Numbered from the stretch's first letter, positions 1 through 6,730 are shown. The stretch is DNA of 9,153 nucleotides from Haloferacaceae archaeon PL-Br10_E2g29 (GCA_001563965.1 LKMS01000053.1:1-9153); one strand, 5' to 3'. The notes: generated by a model not told the origin, from the letters alone. Numbers and translations: made by a program.

Positions 1-1160
1 ACCTCGCGAACCTCCTCGGGAATCGGGAGTTCGGTTCCGATCTGGGCGGTGAGTTGGAAGCCGACGAGGCTCGCAAGCGCGAACACAACGGTTGCGCCGA
101 CAACGGGAATCGGGTGCGAGCGGACGAAGCCGCCGGTCGCCCGAAGCCCATCGGCGAACGCGCCGACAAAGCGCCGTGGCAGTGAGGGCCGAGCGGCGGC
201 GGCCTCGTTGTCGATCACGGTCGCCTCGCTCGTGGCGGGAGTCACCCGCCGGTTCGACGCCGAGACCGCCGGGAACGACCGGTCGGCGTAGAGGACGACT
301 TTGAAAATGTCGAGAAAAGCGAACAACACGAGCGGTCCGACAATGCCCGACAGCTGTGAGACGCCGAGCACGCCAAAGATGGAGCTCAGCACCGAGAACA
401 GCCCGAACACGCCCAGCGCGACGACGATGTAGCCGAGGAAGGCGGCCGGGCGGTTGACCGGGAATCGCACGCTGTTGCGGATCGCCGTCACCAACCCGAC
501 GCGGTCGACGACAATCGATTGGCCGGTAAAGGCCAACAGAAGCGTGGCGACCAGCAGGAGCACGCCGCTAAACAGAACCGCAAGCCCGGTCGCAAAGACG
601 CCGGCGACCGGCGAGACGGCAAACAACAAAATCCCAGTTGCAACGGGCAGGCTGAGAAGGATGACGATAGCGGCCTGTATCACCGCGAGGCCGACAAACG
701 GCTTCCAGTCGCGCCCGATGCCCGAAACCGCCGCCAACGCCGCGTTGTCGTCGCGAAGTGCGCCGTAAACGCCGTTGAGCGCCGCCGCGTTGCCGAGCGC
801 GTTGGCAACGAGTGCAACGAGAATCGAGAGGCCGATGCCGAGGACAATCAGCAACACAACCGTCGGCGTGAACACGTCAATAATGGCCGCCTCAAGGCCT
901 TCGGGGAAGGTGTCGACGATGTTTTCGGGAGTCGGTTCGACGTCGGGGTCGATGCCGTCAATCGCCTCCTGTGTTTCCTCGATGAGGATCTGGAGTCGCC
1001 CGTCAGCGACGAGAAGCGCGATGATGATCGCGACCGCCAGCAGGATCGGGACGCGGGCGGCCGCGGTGAGGCCCAAAACGAGCAGGTAGACCGGGAGGAC
1101 ACTCGCGGGCCGTGAAACGAGGAGGCGGACACCGGCTTGGAGGGAAGATCCAACGCTCAC
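1..1160 (-). CDS. Multi-spanning membrane protein, SpoIIM-like, C-terminus off window
   Basis: An open minus-strand frame gives 386 residues from a GTG at 1158-1160 and runs off the left edge without a stop. No in-frame ATG exists between the upstream stop (1302-1304) and the edge, so a non-ATG start is needed. This GTG begins MSVGSSLQAGVRLLVSRPAS and has a TATA-like box (1187-1192) about 29 nt upstream, as in a leaderless transcript. Hydrophobic segments lie near residues 21-53 (perhaps two), 98-122, 154-211 (two), 240-263, 271-292 and 350-370. There is an acidic loop near 60-90 and a hydrophilic linker near 293-347. After the linker a new helix starts at FVRSHPIPVVGATVVFALAS, followed by the PIPEEVRE loop. 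From memory this layout matches haloarchaeal proteins annotated 'stage II sporulation protein M', with an N-terminal multi-TM domain and a C-terminal SpoIIM domain. The part that would prove SpoIIM is outside the window. The CDS is well supported; the family is tentative and the biochemical role in archaea is unknown. Confidence 0.8.
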   Translation of the reverse strand, partial: MSVGSSLQAGVRLLVSRPASVLPVYLLVLGLTAAARVPILLAVAIIIALLVADGRLQILIEETQEAIDGIDPDVEPTPENIVDTFPEGLEAAIIDVFTPTVVLLIVLGIGLSILVALVANALGNAAALNGVYGALRDDNAALAAVSGIGRDWKPFVGLAVIQAAIVILLSLPVATGILLFAVSPVAGVFATGLAVLFSGVLLLVATLLLAFTGQSIVVDRVGLVTAIRNSVRFPVNRPAAFLGYIVVALGVFGLFSVLSSIFGVLGVSQLSGIVGPLVLFAFLDIFKVVLYADRSFPAVSASNRRVTPATSEATVIDNEAAAARPSLPRRFVGAFADGLRATGGFVRSHPIPVVGATVVFALASLVGFQLTAQIGTELPIPEEVRE

Positions 1161-1184
1161 GACCGACTGTACGAACCGGATGCT

Positions 1185-1194
1185 CCTAATAACA
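1185..1194 (-). promoter_or_regulatory. TATA-like box for the SpoIIM-like gene
   Basis: Read on the minus strand, the sequence GTGTTATTAGG has its AT core at 1187-1192, centred about 29 nt upstream of the GTG at 1160. This spacing fits an archaeal TATA box that drives a leaderless mRNA, and it helps choose the GTG start. It is recognised by position and composition only. Confidence 0.5.
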
Positions 1195-1300
1195 CCGACT
1201 CTACCGCCCGGATCGGTTCGGACTCCCGTCTCGGCTCGCGAACAACCGATTCGAATTCCGGAATCAATGTCGAAGAATCTCCATGCGAAACCGGGGGGTT

Positions 1301-1321
1301 GTCACCGGTTCACGTAGTGAC
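1301..1321. promoter_or_regulatory. Inverted TCAC/GTGA elements upstream of uvrB (candidate operator)
   Basis: Two nested pairings are visible: GTCAC (1301-1305) with GTGAC (1317-1321), 11 nt apart, and TCAC (1310-1313) with GTGA (1317-1320), 3 nt apart. They end 37 nt before the uvrB ATG. That is just upstream of where a BRE/TATA would sit, and no clear TATA box is seen there. This could be a binding site for a dimeric regulator, but arms this short arise by chance in GC-rich DNA. Confidence 0.25.
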
Positions 1322-1358
1322 CGTACGGGTCAAGTGGCCACAGTGCCAACCTCAGCCA

Positions 1359-3413
1359 ATGAGTGATACGCAGTCAGGGCCCCTCCAGCCGGACCGACCC
1401 GGTGGGGGCCAGCCCTTCGAGGTCGACGCCCCGTTCGACCCGGCGGGCGACCAACCAAAGGCCATCGAGCAGCTCGTCTCGGGCTACAAGTCGGGCATGC
1501 GCGAACAGACGCTGCTCGGGGTGACCGGATCGGGCAAAACCAACACCGTCTCGTGGGTCGTCGAACAGCTCGACAAACCAACGCTCGTGCTCGCACACAA
1601 CAAAACGCTCGCGGCCCAGCTGTACGAGGAGTTCAAAACCCTGTTTCCCGACAGCGCCGTCGAGTACTTCGTTTCATACTACGACTACTACCAGCCCGAG
1701 GCGTACATGGAACAGACCGACACCTACATCGACAAGGATATGTCGATCAATGAGGAGATCGAGCGGCTGCGACACTCCGCAACCCGGTCGCTTTTGACCC
1801 GCGACGACGTCCTCGTCGTCGCCAGCGTGTCGGCTATCTACGGGTTGGGTGACCCCGACAACTACCGCGAGCTGGCGCTCGAACTCACCACGGGCCAGCA
1901 GATCGGTCGCGACGCGTTGCTCGCACAGCTCGTCGACCTCAACTACGAGCGCAACGATATCGACTTCCAGCAAGGCTCGTTTCGGGTGCGCGGCGACACG
2001 GTCGAAATCTTCCCGATGTACGGCCGCTACGCTGTTCGCGTCGAGTTCTGGGGCGACGAAATCGACCGGCTGTTGAAAGTTGATACGCTGAAAGGAGCGG
2101 TACAGTCGACCGAACCGGCCGTGTTGATTCACCCGGCCGAACACTACTCGATTCCCGAGGGGACGCTCGAAAACGCCATCGCGGAGATCGAGGGGCTAAT
2201 GGAAGAGCGTATTCGGTACTTCCAGCGCAACGGCGACCTGATCGCCGCCCAGCGGATCGAAGAACGGACGACCTTCGATATCGAGATGCTCCAGGAGACG
2301 GGCTACTGTTCGGGCATCGAGAACTACTCGGTCCACCTGTCGGATCGCGAGTCGGGCGATGCGCCCTACACACTGCTCGATTACTTCCCCGACGACTTTC
2401 TCTGTGTCGTCGACGAATCGCACGTCACCCTTCCACAGATCAAAGGCCAGTTCGCCGGCGACAAATCCCGGAAGGATTCGCTCGTCGAAAACGGCTTTCG
2501 GCTGCCGACAGCGTACGACAACCGCCCATTGACCTTCGAGGAGTTCGAGGAGAAAACGGAGAATCTGCTGTACGTGAGCGCGACGCCCGGCGAGTACGAA
2601 CTCGACAACTCCGAACAGGTGGTCGAACAGATCGTCCGGCCGACGTACCTCGTCGATCCGCGCGTCAAAACCGCGCCCGCAACGGGCCAGATCGACGACC
2701 TGACCGAACAGATTCGCGAGCGAATCGAACGCGACGAACGCACGCTGGTGACGACGCTCACCAAGCGCATGGCCGAAGATCTCACCGAGTATCTCGAAGA
2801 GGGCGGCGTCGACGTCGCCTACATGCACGACGAAACCGACACGCTCGAACGCCACGAGTTGATTCGGAGCCTCCGACTCGGCGAGATCGACGTGCTCGTC
2901 GGCATCAATCTCTTGCGGGAGGGTCTCGACATTCCGGAGGTCTCGCTCGTCGCGATTCTCGATGCCGACCAGCAGGGATTCTTGCGTTCGGAGACGACGC
3001 TGGTCCAGACGATGGGGCGGGCCGCCCGCAACGTCAACGGCGAAGTCGTCCTCTATGCCGACGAGACGACCGACGCGATGGCCGCCGCAATCGACGAAAC
3101 CCAGCGACGACGACGCATTCAAGAAGAATTTAACGCCGAACACGGTCACGAGCCGGTGACCATCGACAAACCCGTCGGCGAGACCAATCTGCCGGGCTCG
3201 AAAACTGACACGGGCGGGCTGGCAACCGAGTCGCCCGAAACCGACGACGAGGCCGCCGCCCAGATTTCCCACCTCGAAGACCGGATGCAGGCGGCGGCGA
3301 GCAACCTCGAATTCGAGTTGGCGGCGGACATTCGCGACCGCATTCGCGAACTCCGGCGGTCGTTCGACGTCGACGACGGTGGCGTCGCTCCCGAGCAGGA
3401 TGCGGAGTTTTGA
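1359..3413 (+). CDS. uvrB: UvrB, excinuclease ABC subunit B (DNA damage verification helicase)
   Basis: UvrB takes damaged DNA from UvrA, uses ATP-driven strand opening to verify the lesion, and recruits UvrC for dual incision in cytoplasmic nucleotide excision repair. The 684-aa product has the usual family length and every landmark. Walker A GVTGSGKT is at 54-61, the beta-hairpin with YFVSYYDYYQPEAY at 103-116, and ASVSAIYGLGDP at 155-166. The Walker B DESH box is at 352-355, YVSATPGEYE at 405-414, motif V GINLLREGLDIPEV at 515-528 and motif VI QTMGRAARN at 550-558. A C-terminal UVR domain lies near 636-668 (NLEFELAADIRDRIRELRR), the region that contacts UvrA and UvrC. The frame is open upstream to 1137, but those 74 residues look non-coding. 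The ATG at 1359 begins MSDTQSGP, directly before the conserved PFEVDAPFDPAGDQPKAI. Asp/Glu-rich linkers are typical halophilic adaptation. uvrA and uvrC are not in the window. Confidence 0.98.
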   Translation: MSDTQSGPLQPDRPGGGQPFEVDAPFDPAGDQPKAIEQLVSGYKSGMREQTLLGVTGSGKTNTVSWVVEQLDKPTLVLAHNKTLAAQLYEEFKTLFPDSAVEYFVSYYDYYQPEAYMEQTDTYIDKDMSINEEIERLRHSATRSLLTRDDVLVVASVSAIYGLGDPDNYRELALELTTGQQIGRDALLAQLVDLNYERNDIDFQQGSFRVRGDTVEIFPMYGRYAVRVEFWGDEIDRLLKVDTLKGAVQSTEPAVLIHPAEHYSIPEGTLENAIAEIEGLMEERIRYFQRNGDLIAAQRIEERTTFDIEMLQETGYCSGIENYSVHLSDRESGDAPYTLLDYFPDDFLCVVDESHVTLPQIKGQFAGDKSRKDSLVENGFRLPTAYDNRPLTFEEFEEKTENLLYVSATPGEYELDNSEQVVEQIVRPTYLVDPRVKTAPATGQIDDLTEQIRERIERDERTLVTTLTKRMAEDLTEYLEEGGVDVAYMHDETDTLERHELIRSLRLGEIDVLVGINLLREGLDIPEVSLVAILDADQQGFLRSETTLVQTMGRAARNVNGEVVLYADETTDAMAAAIDETQRRRRIQEEFNAEHGHEPVTIDKPVGETNLPGSKTDTGGLATESPETDDEAAAQISHLEDRMQAAASNLEFELAADIRDRIRELRRSFDVDDGGVAPEQDAEF

Positions 3414-3479
3414 GCGGAAACACGAAGTGGTGGGAAACCCCGGCGTGCTGAGAGCCGAGTGTCACCGATTGCTGCGGAA

Positions 3480-3490
3480 ACGATTTTGAT
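3480..3490 (+). promoter_or_regulatory. TATA-like box (with BRE-like GGAAACG) for the small operon
   Basis: The sequence GCGGAAACGATTTTGATGG has an AT core at about 3483-3488, centred 27 nt before the ATG at 3513. It is preceded by a purine-rich BRE-like GGAAACG. The spacing matches leaderless haloarchaeal promoters and favours the ATG at 3513 over the in-frame ATGs at 3459 and 3489. Confidence 0.5.
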
Positions 3491-3512
3491 GGTGCACCAC
3501 GAACGACCACTC

Positions 3513-3797
3513 ATGGATGCATCGTCGACCGGCCACGCGCCCACCCTGAATGAGATTGGGCCGCCGTCAGACGCCGAAAGCTGGCTCGATCTGATCGATT
3601 ACCTCACGAGCGAGATGGCCGAGCGCGAGGAGGCCATCGAGTGTGACCTCGACGATATCGAGATCGCGGTCCCGATGGCGATGTCGCCAGAGGCTGAAAC
3701 CGCCGAATGGCGGTTCAACGGCGCGGTTCGCGTGCGTTTTGGCGAGGTGCAAGTCCCCCTCAAAGCGTGGCTCCAGTACTGGGAGCAATCCGAGTAA
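3513..3797 (+). CDS. Small acidic protein of unknown function (94 aa)
   Basis: This is a 94-residue soluble protein with no signal peptide or membrane segment. Residues about 20-50 form an acidic, probably helical stretch (DAESWLDLIDYLTSEMAERE). They are followed by strand-like segments DDIEIAVPMAM and EWRFNGAVRVRFGEVQVPLKAWLQYW near the C-terminus, which suggests a small alpha/beta domain. The ATG at 3513 is chosen because a TATA-like box sits 27 nt upstream; longer forms from 3459 or 3489 would add residues with no family support. The stop lies 3 nt before the next ATG (3801), so the two genes are almost certainly co-transcribed. I do not recognise a named domain, and it is probably a haloarchaeal conserved hypothetical. 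Pairing with a two-TM protein suggests, by inference only, a membrane-associated partner. Confidence 0.8.
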   Translation: MDASSTGHAPTLNEIGPPSDAESWLDLIDYLTSEMAEREEAIECDLDDIEIAVPMAMSPEAETAEWRFNGAVRVRFGEVQVPLKAWLQYWEQSE

Positions 3798-3800
3798 CCG

Positions 3801-4010
3801 ATGGACGACCGGCTCCGGTTTGGGCTCAGTCTTGCGCTCAACGCGGGTGGCGCGGTGATGCTTATTACGGCGATCGGTTTCTGGCCAACGCCCGCTGACA
3901 TCGAGCCCGCGGTGCTGGGCGTCGGTCGCGTGCTCGCGGGGCTGTTCGGGCTGACCTTCATGATGGCCGGCGGCTACGCGGCGAACCAGGTCTGGACGAA
4001 GCCGTCGTAG
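3801..4010 (+). CDS. Small two-TM membrane protein of unknown function (69 aa)
   Basis: This 69-residue protein begins MDDRLRFGLSLALNAGG. Its two hydrophobic segments, at about 7-27 and 37-60, are joined by a short loop (WPTPADIEP) that carries acidic residues. The tail NQVWTKPS is short. It is too small to be an enzyme and could be an integral membrane subunit or modulator. It starts 3 nt after the stop of the upstream 94-aa gene, so translation is probably coupled. It ends 77 nt from the convergent SPFH gene. It lacks the OB-fold domain of an NfeD protein, so it is not the usual partner of a stomatin-like protein. The ORF is supported by operon spacing, halophilic-style composition and a credible two-helix topology; the function is unknown. 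Confidence 0.75.
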   Translation: MDDRLRFGLSLALNAGGAVMLITAIGFWPTPADIEPAVLGVGRVLAGLFGLTFMMAGGYAANQVWTKPS

Positions 4011-4061
4011 AACGGGCGGGTCGAACCGTTTGCAGAAGCGAGCGCACCAACGCATGCCGGT

Positions 4062-4074
4062 AGTAAACTAAAAC
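4062..4074 (-). terminator. T-rich transcription stop for the SPFH gene
   Basis: Read on the minus strand, GCGTTTTAGTTTACTACC begins about 12 nt after the TAG of the SPFH gene. Archaeal termination commonly uses T-tracts without a hairpin, and this is the most T-rich patch in the convergent gap. It is a composition-based call only. Confidence 0.35.
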
Positions 4075-4087
4075 GCAGACAGCCGCA

Positions 4088-5239
4088 CTACTCGGTCGCG
4101 ATTTCGGTTTCGCGAATCTCGTCAGACGGAGTGGAAATCTCTTCGGTCTGGTCGAAATCGAGGTTCGTCAGCAGCTCTTCGATCTTGTCGAGCCCGAGGA
4201 TTTCGCGGGTTTCGTCGTCGAAATCGTTGCTTTCGAGCGCTGGAGCGGCCGACTGGGTGTCGCTCCCGCTGAGGTGTTTGCCGTAGCGACCCACGAGCGA
4301 GGTGAGCTCCTGTGGCAGGATGAACGTCGAGGATTCGCCCTCACCGATGCGTTCGAGCGTCTCCATGCCGCGCTCGATGATCGCGCGCTCGCCCATTGCC
4401 TCGGCGGATTTCGCGCGGAGGACGGTCGAAATCGCATCACCCTGTGCCTCGAGAATTTGGCTCTGTTTCTCACCTTGGGCGCGAATAATGTCGGCCTGTT
4501 TGTCCCCTTCTGCCTTTTCGACGGCGCTGCGGCGCTGGCCCTGCGCTTCGAGGATCATCGCGCGGCGACGGCGCTCGGCGGAGGTCTGTTCTTCCATCGC
4601 GCGCTGGACGTCGGGCGACGGACTCACTTCGCGGACTTCGACGGCCTCGACGCGAATTCCCCACTCGTCGGTTGGCTCGTCGAGTTCGCGGCGGATTCGC
4701 GCGTTGATTTCGTCGCGCCGCGAGAGCGTGTCGTCGAGTTCGAGGTCGCCGATGACCGCGCGAAGCGTCGTCTGGGCGAGGTTCGAAATCGCCTTTTCGT
4801 AGTGATCAACTTCGAGAAACGCCTTTTTTGCGTCCATCACGCGGTAGTAGACGATGGCGTCCGCGCGAACCGGCGAGTTGTCGCGGGTGATTGCCTCCTG
4901 ACGCGGCACGTCGATCATCCGGGTTCGCATGTCGAACGTGTAGGTTCGCGAAACGAACGGCGGGATGAAACTCAGTCCGGGTTCCAACAGCGTTCGGTAC
5001 TCGCCGAAGACGGTGAGCGCGCGTTTTTCGTACGCTTCGACGATTTCGACGGCGCTCGAAACGGTGACCGCGGCGACGACGAGCAACAGCAGGCCGACAG
5101 CGACAATTGGGTCGAGGCCGGCGAACAACAGCACGCCGACGATTCCGGCGGCAAAAACGGCGAGGCTGGTCCAGATGCCGTCGGGGATGCGTCCGGAGCC
5201 ACCGCCCGAGAGCCGACCGATTTGGAGTGAACTGCTCAT
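4088..5239 (-). CDS. SPFH (stomatin/prohibitin/band 7) family membrane protein
   Basis: The product is 383 aa, on the scale of archaeal stomatin-like proteins. Two hydrophobic segments (about 22-41 and 44-66) form an N-terminal hairpin anchor. The SPFH domain runs from about 67 to 215, with AYEKRALTVFGEYRTLLEPGL, RTRMIDVPRQEAITRDNSPV, VYYRVMDAKKAFLEVDHYE and TLRAVIGDLELDDTLSRRDEIN. Residues about 215-285 are an Ala/Glu/Lys/Arg-rich coiled coil with repeated EAQG/RAQGEKQ units. After FILPQELTSLV an acidic tail of about 60 residues follows. Family members oligomerise at the cytoplasmic membrane face and organise membrane microdomains or modulate proteases and transporters. Many prokaryotic homologs sit beside nfeD, but no NfeD is present here. 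The ATG at 5239 has a TATA-like box at 5261-5266, consistent with leaderless expression. Family assignment is secure; the specific function is not. Confidence 0.95.
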   Translation of the reverse strand: MSSSLQIGRLSGGGSGRIPDGIWTSLAVFAAGIVGVLLFAGLDPIVAVGLLLLVVAAVTVSSAVEIVEAYEKRALTVFGEYRTLLEPGLSFIPPFVSRTYTFDMRTRMIDVPRQEAITRDNSPVRADAIVYYRVMDAKKAFLEVDHYEKAISNLAQTTLRAVIGDLELDDTLSRRDEINARIRRELDEPTDEWGIRVEAVEVREVSPSPDVQRAMEEQTSAERRRRAMILEAQGQRRSAVEKAEGDKQADIIRAQGEKQSQILEAQGDAISTVLRAKSAEAMGERAIIERGMETLERIGEGESSTFILPQELTSLVGRYGKHLSGSDTQSAAPALESNDFDDETREILGLDKIEELLTNLDFDQTEEISTPSDEIRETEIATE

Positions 5240-5257
5240 ACAGGAGAGTCGCCCCGG

Positions 5258-5270
5258 CGATACTTACAAC
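5258..5270 (-). promoter_or_regulatory. TATA-like box for the SPFH gene
   Basis: On the minus strand GTTGTAAGTATCG has its AT core at 5261-5266, about 25 nt upstream of the ATG at 5239. It shares a 97-nt divergent gap with the 2H phosphoesterase gene. The sequence is a weak match to a TATA box but the position is right. Confidence 0.4.
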
Positions 5271-5304
5271 TGTCCCTCATTCGTATCAGAACACACGAAT
5301 CCGC

Positions 5305-5314
5305 GTGTTTTTGC
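5305..5314 (+). promoter_or_regulatory. T-rich TATA-like box for the 2H phosphoesterase gene
   Basis: CGTGTTTTTGCG has a T-run at 5308-5312, centred about 27 nt before the GTG at 5337. Short inverted arms ACACG (5294-5298) and CGTGT (5304-5308) lie at its upstream edge and could form an operator. The evidence is spacing and composition only. Confidence 0.35.
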
Positions 5315-5336
5315 GCGACGGGTGCGGACTCCGAGC

Positions 5337-5843
5337 GTGTTCAGCCTCAACGTGCCGGTGCCGGGAACGGTTGCGCGTCTCGCGAGCGACCTCCATCCGC
5401 TGCTCGTCGAGTGCGACTCGGTTCGTGACCGCCACACGCTCGTAATCAAGCGGTTTGCGGACGACGAGACGAGAGACCTCGCCCGTCTCCGCGAGCGACT
5501 CCGGCCCGTGCTCGCGGGAACACCCGCCTTCGAGGCCCGGATCACCGAAATCGACGCCTTCGATCGGCCAACGCGCGGAACTGGTCCGGTCGTCTATTTC
5601 GCTGTCGAGAGTCCCGGTCTTCGGCGACTCCACCGGACGCTCACCGACGCGTTTGGGCCGATCGCGGGTCTCGAAGGCGACGATTACGTTCCCCACGTCA
5701 CGCTGGCTCGCGGCGGGTCGGCGGCGGCCGTCGAACGGCTGTGCGAACAGGATATCGACCCGGTGTCGTGGACGGCGTCACGGCTCATTGTTTGGGATTC
5801 GCGCTACCGCGAACCGGTCGCGCGGTTTCGGCTGCCGCGGTGA
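5337..5843 (+). CDS. 2'-5' RNA ligase / 2H phosphoesterase-like protein
   Basis: The 168-residue product matches LigT/ThpR-type 2H phosphoesterases in length and layout: two similar lobes, each normally with an HxTx motif. The second motif is clear, HVTLARG at 120-126, after the typical GLEGDDYVPH. The first lobe has RHTLVIKRF at 32-40, where His33 is followed directly by Thr instead of the usual H-x-T. GTGPVVYFAVESPGLRRLHRTL (82-103) is the usual central strand and helix. Characterised members act on RNA 2',3'-cyclic phosphate or 2'-5' linked ends; the substrate here is not shown. The open frame extends upstream over the SPFH gene, but the conserved start is FSLNVPVPG. GTG at 5337 is therefore chosen, supported by a T-rich box 27 nt upstream. 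It is divergent from the SPFH gene and convergent with the HAD gene. Confidence 0.85.
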   Translation: MFSLNVPVPGTVARLASDLHPLLVECDSVRDRHTLVIKRFADDETRDLARLRERLRPVLAGTPAFEARITEIDAFDRPTRGTGPVVYFAVESPGLRRLHRTLTDAFGPIAGLEGDDYVPHVTLARGGSAAAVERLCEQDIDPVSWTASRLIVWDSRYREPVARFRLPR

Positions 5844-5874
5844 CAACGAGGACTGGCCAACGCCGGGGAGTGCT

Positions 5875-5910
5875 ATTCGATGCGTGAGAAGCATTCGATG
5901 CGTTAGGAGC
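5875..5910. repeat. 18-bp tandem duplication at the convergent 2H/HAD junction
   Basis: Positions 5875-5892 and 5893-5910 are adjacent 18-bp copies identical at 16 of 18 positions; they differ at 5886/5904 and 5889/5907, and the first 11 bases match exactly. The right copy contains the TAA stop (5903-5905) and the last two serine codons of the minus-strand HAD gene. In the left copy the position equivalent to the stop is TCA (Ser). Confidence 0.8.
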
Positions 5911-6682
5911 TGTCCAGCACAGTCCCAATCTCGCCCAGCGAGTCGATCACGTAGTCGGCTGGCTTCCCGCCGAGTAACAGGTCCGTGTTGTCGACCACCC
6001 CGCTCAAGACGAGGACGGTCGTCAGCCCCGCACGTCGACCCATCTCGATATCTGTTTCCGGATTGTCGCCGATAATCAGACAGTCGGCTGGGTCGGTCCC
6101 GAGCGTCTCGAGACTCACGTCAATCATCGGTTGGTTCGGTTTGCCACAGATGCGATCGGGGTCGTGGGTTGCCGCGTAGGCAATCGCTTCGATGAGTGCG
6201 CCGGCCCCCGGATACATGCCATCATCGGTTGGGACTTTTCGGTCGCCGTTGGTTCCGATCAGGGCCGCGCCAGCGTCAACTGCTCGCAGACCACGTGCGA
6301 GCGTCTCGTAATCGAAGTTCGAGTCGTTGCCGACGACAACCACATCGGCGTCTGCCGGCTCCGTGGTCACGGCCGCACCAGCCTGTGTGAACTCGTCGTG
6401 TAACGCCTGTTCACCGATGACCAGCACCGCGTTCCCCGGATAGTGGTCTGTCACATACGCCGCCGTCACCGACGCGCTCGTCACAAACTGCGACACATCG
6501 GCCTCGATTCCGAGTGACGCGAGTCGGTCGCGGCATGCTTCGCGGGATTTTGTCGCCGAGTTGGTGACGAAGACGGTGTCAATTCCGGCGTCACGAAGAA
6601 GAGCAATTCCCTCCGGTGCGCCGGGAATGACCGTCTCTGACCGGTATACCGTTCCGTCGAGATCGATTATTGCAGCGTCCAT
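5903..6682 (-). CDS. HAD superfamily subfamily IIA (NagD-like) phosphatase
   Basis: The 259-aa product is the usual size for HAD-IIA sugar or nucleotide phosphatases (NagD, AraL, 4-nitrophenylphosphatase and phosphoglycolate phosphatase types). Motif I is IIDLDGTVYR, with nucleophile Asp7 and acid/base Asp9. Motif II is VFVTNSATKS (37-46). Between motifs II and III lies a C2-type cap, about 65-175, which sets substrate choice (VVVVGNDSNFDYETL, IGTNGDRKVPTDDG). Motif III Lys is in GKPNQPMI (180-187), and motif IV GDNPETDIEMGRRAG (205-219) supplies the Mg2+-binding acids. The substrate cannot be read from sequence. The ATG at 6682 puts MDAAIIDLDGTVY at the family's normal N-terminus. An in-frame ATG at 6721 would add 13 residues, but it lies closer than 20 nt to the best TATA-like box (6731-6739), so it would probably precede the transcript start. 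An 18-bp tandem duplication overlaps the stop. Confidence 0.93.
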   Translation of the reverse strand: MDAAIIDLDGTVYRSETVIPGAPEGIALLRDAGIDTVFVTNSATKSREACRDRLASLGIEADVSQFVTSASVTAAYVTDHYPGNAVLVIGEQALHDEFTQAGAAVTTEPADADVVVVGNDSNFDYETLARGLRAVDAGAALIGTNGDRKVPTDDGMYPGAGALIEAIAYAATHDPDRICGKPNQPMIDVSLETLGTDPADCLIIGDNPETDIEMGRRAGLTTVLVLSGVVDNTDLLLGGKPADYVIDSLGEIGTVLDSS

Positions 6683-6730
6683 TGGTGGATTTGTCGCGTC
6701 GGTCGTGCTCCGGTTGTGCATCTCGCTAGC

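Noticed and set aside
519..1115. 198-codon plus-strand frame on the left, rich in Arg/Asn/Asp
   Set aside because: The opposite strand encodes a continuous multi-TM protein with coherent helices. The plus-strand product is a charged shadow of those Leu/Val/Ala codons.
1137..1358. 74-residue N-terminal extension of uvrB
   Set aside because: The open frame extends upstream, but the residues lack UvrB similarity and overlap the SpoIIM-like promoter and start. The ATG at 1359 gives a normal-length protein.
2196..3272. 358-codon minus-strand open frame inside uvrB
   Set aside because: It is antisense to well-conserved uvrB codons. Its composition is the mirror of GC-rich, third-position-biased coding sequence and it shows no recognisable motif.
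4274..5230. 318-codon plus-strand open frame across the SPFH gene
   Set aside because: It is antisense to a clear SPFH protein. The Phe/Arg-rich product is typical of a shadow frame, with no promoter or family resemblance.
4965..5336. 124-residue N-terminal extension of the 2H phosphoesterase
   Set aside because: It runs over the 5' part of the divergent SPFH gene and adds non-family sequence. The conserved N-terminus FSLNVPVPG begins at the GTG at 5337.
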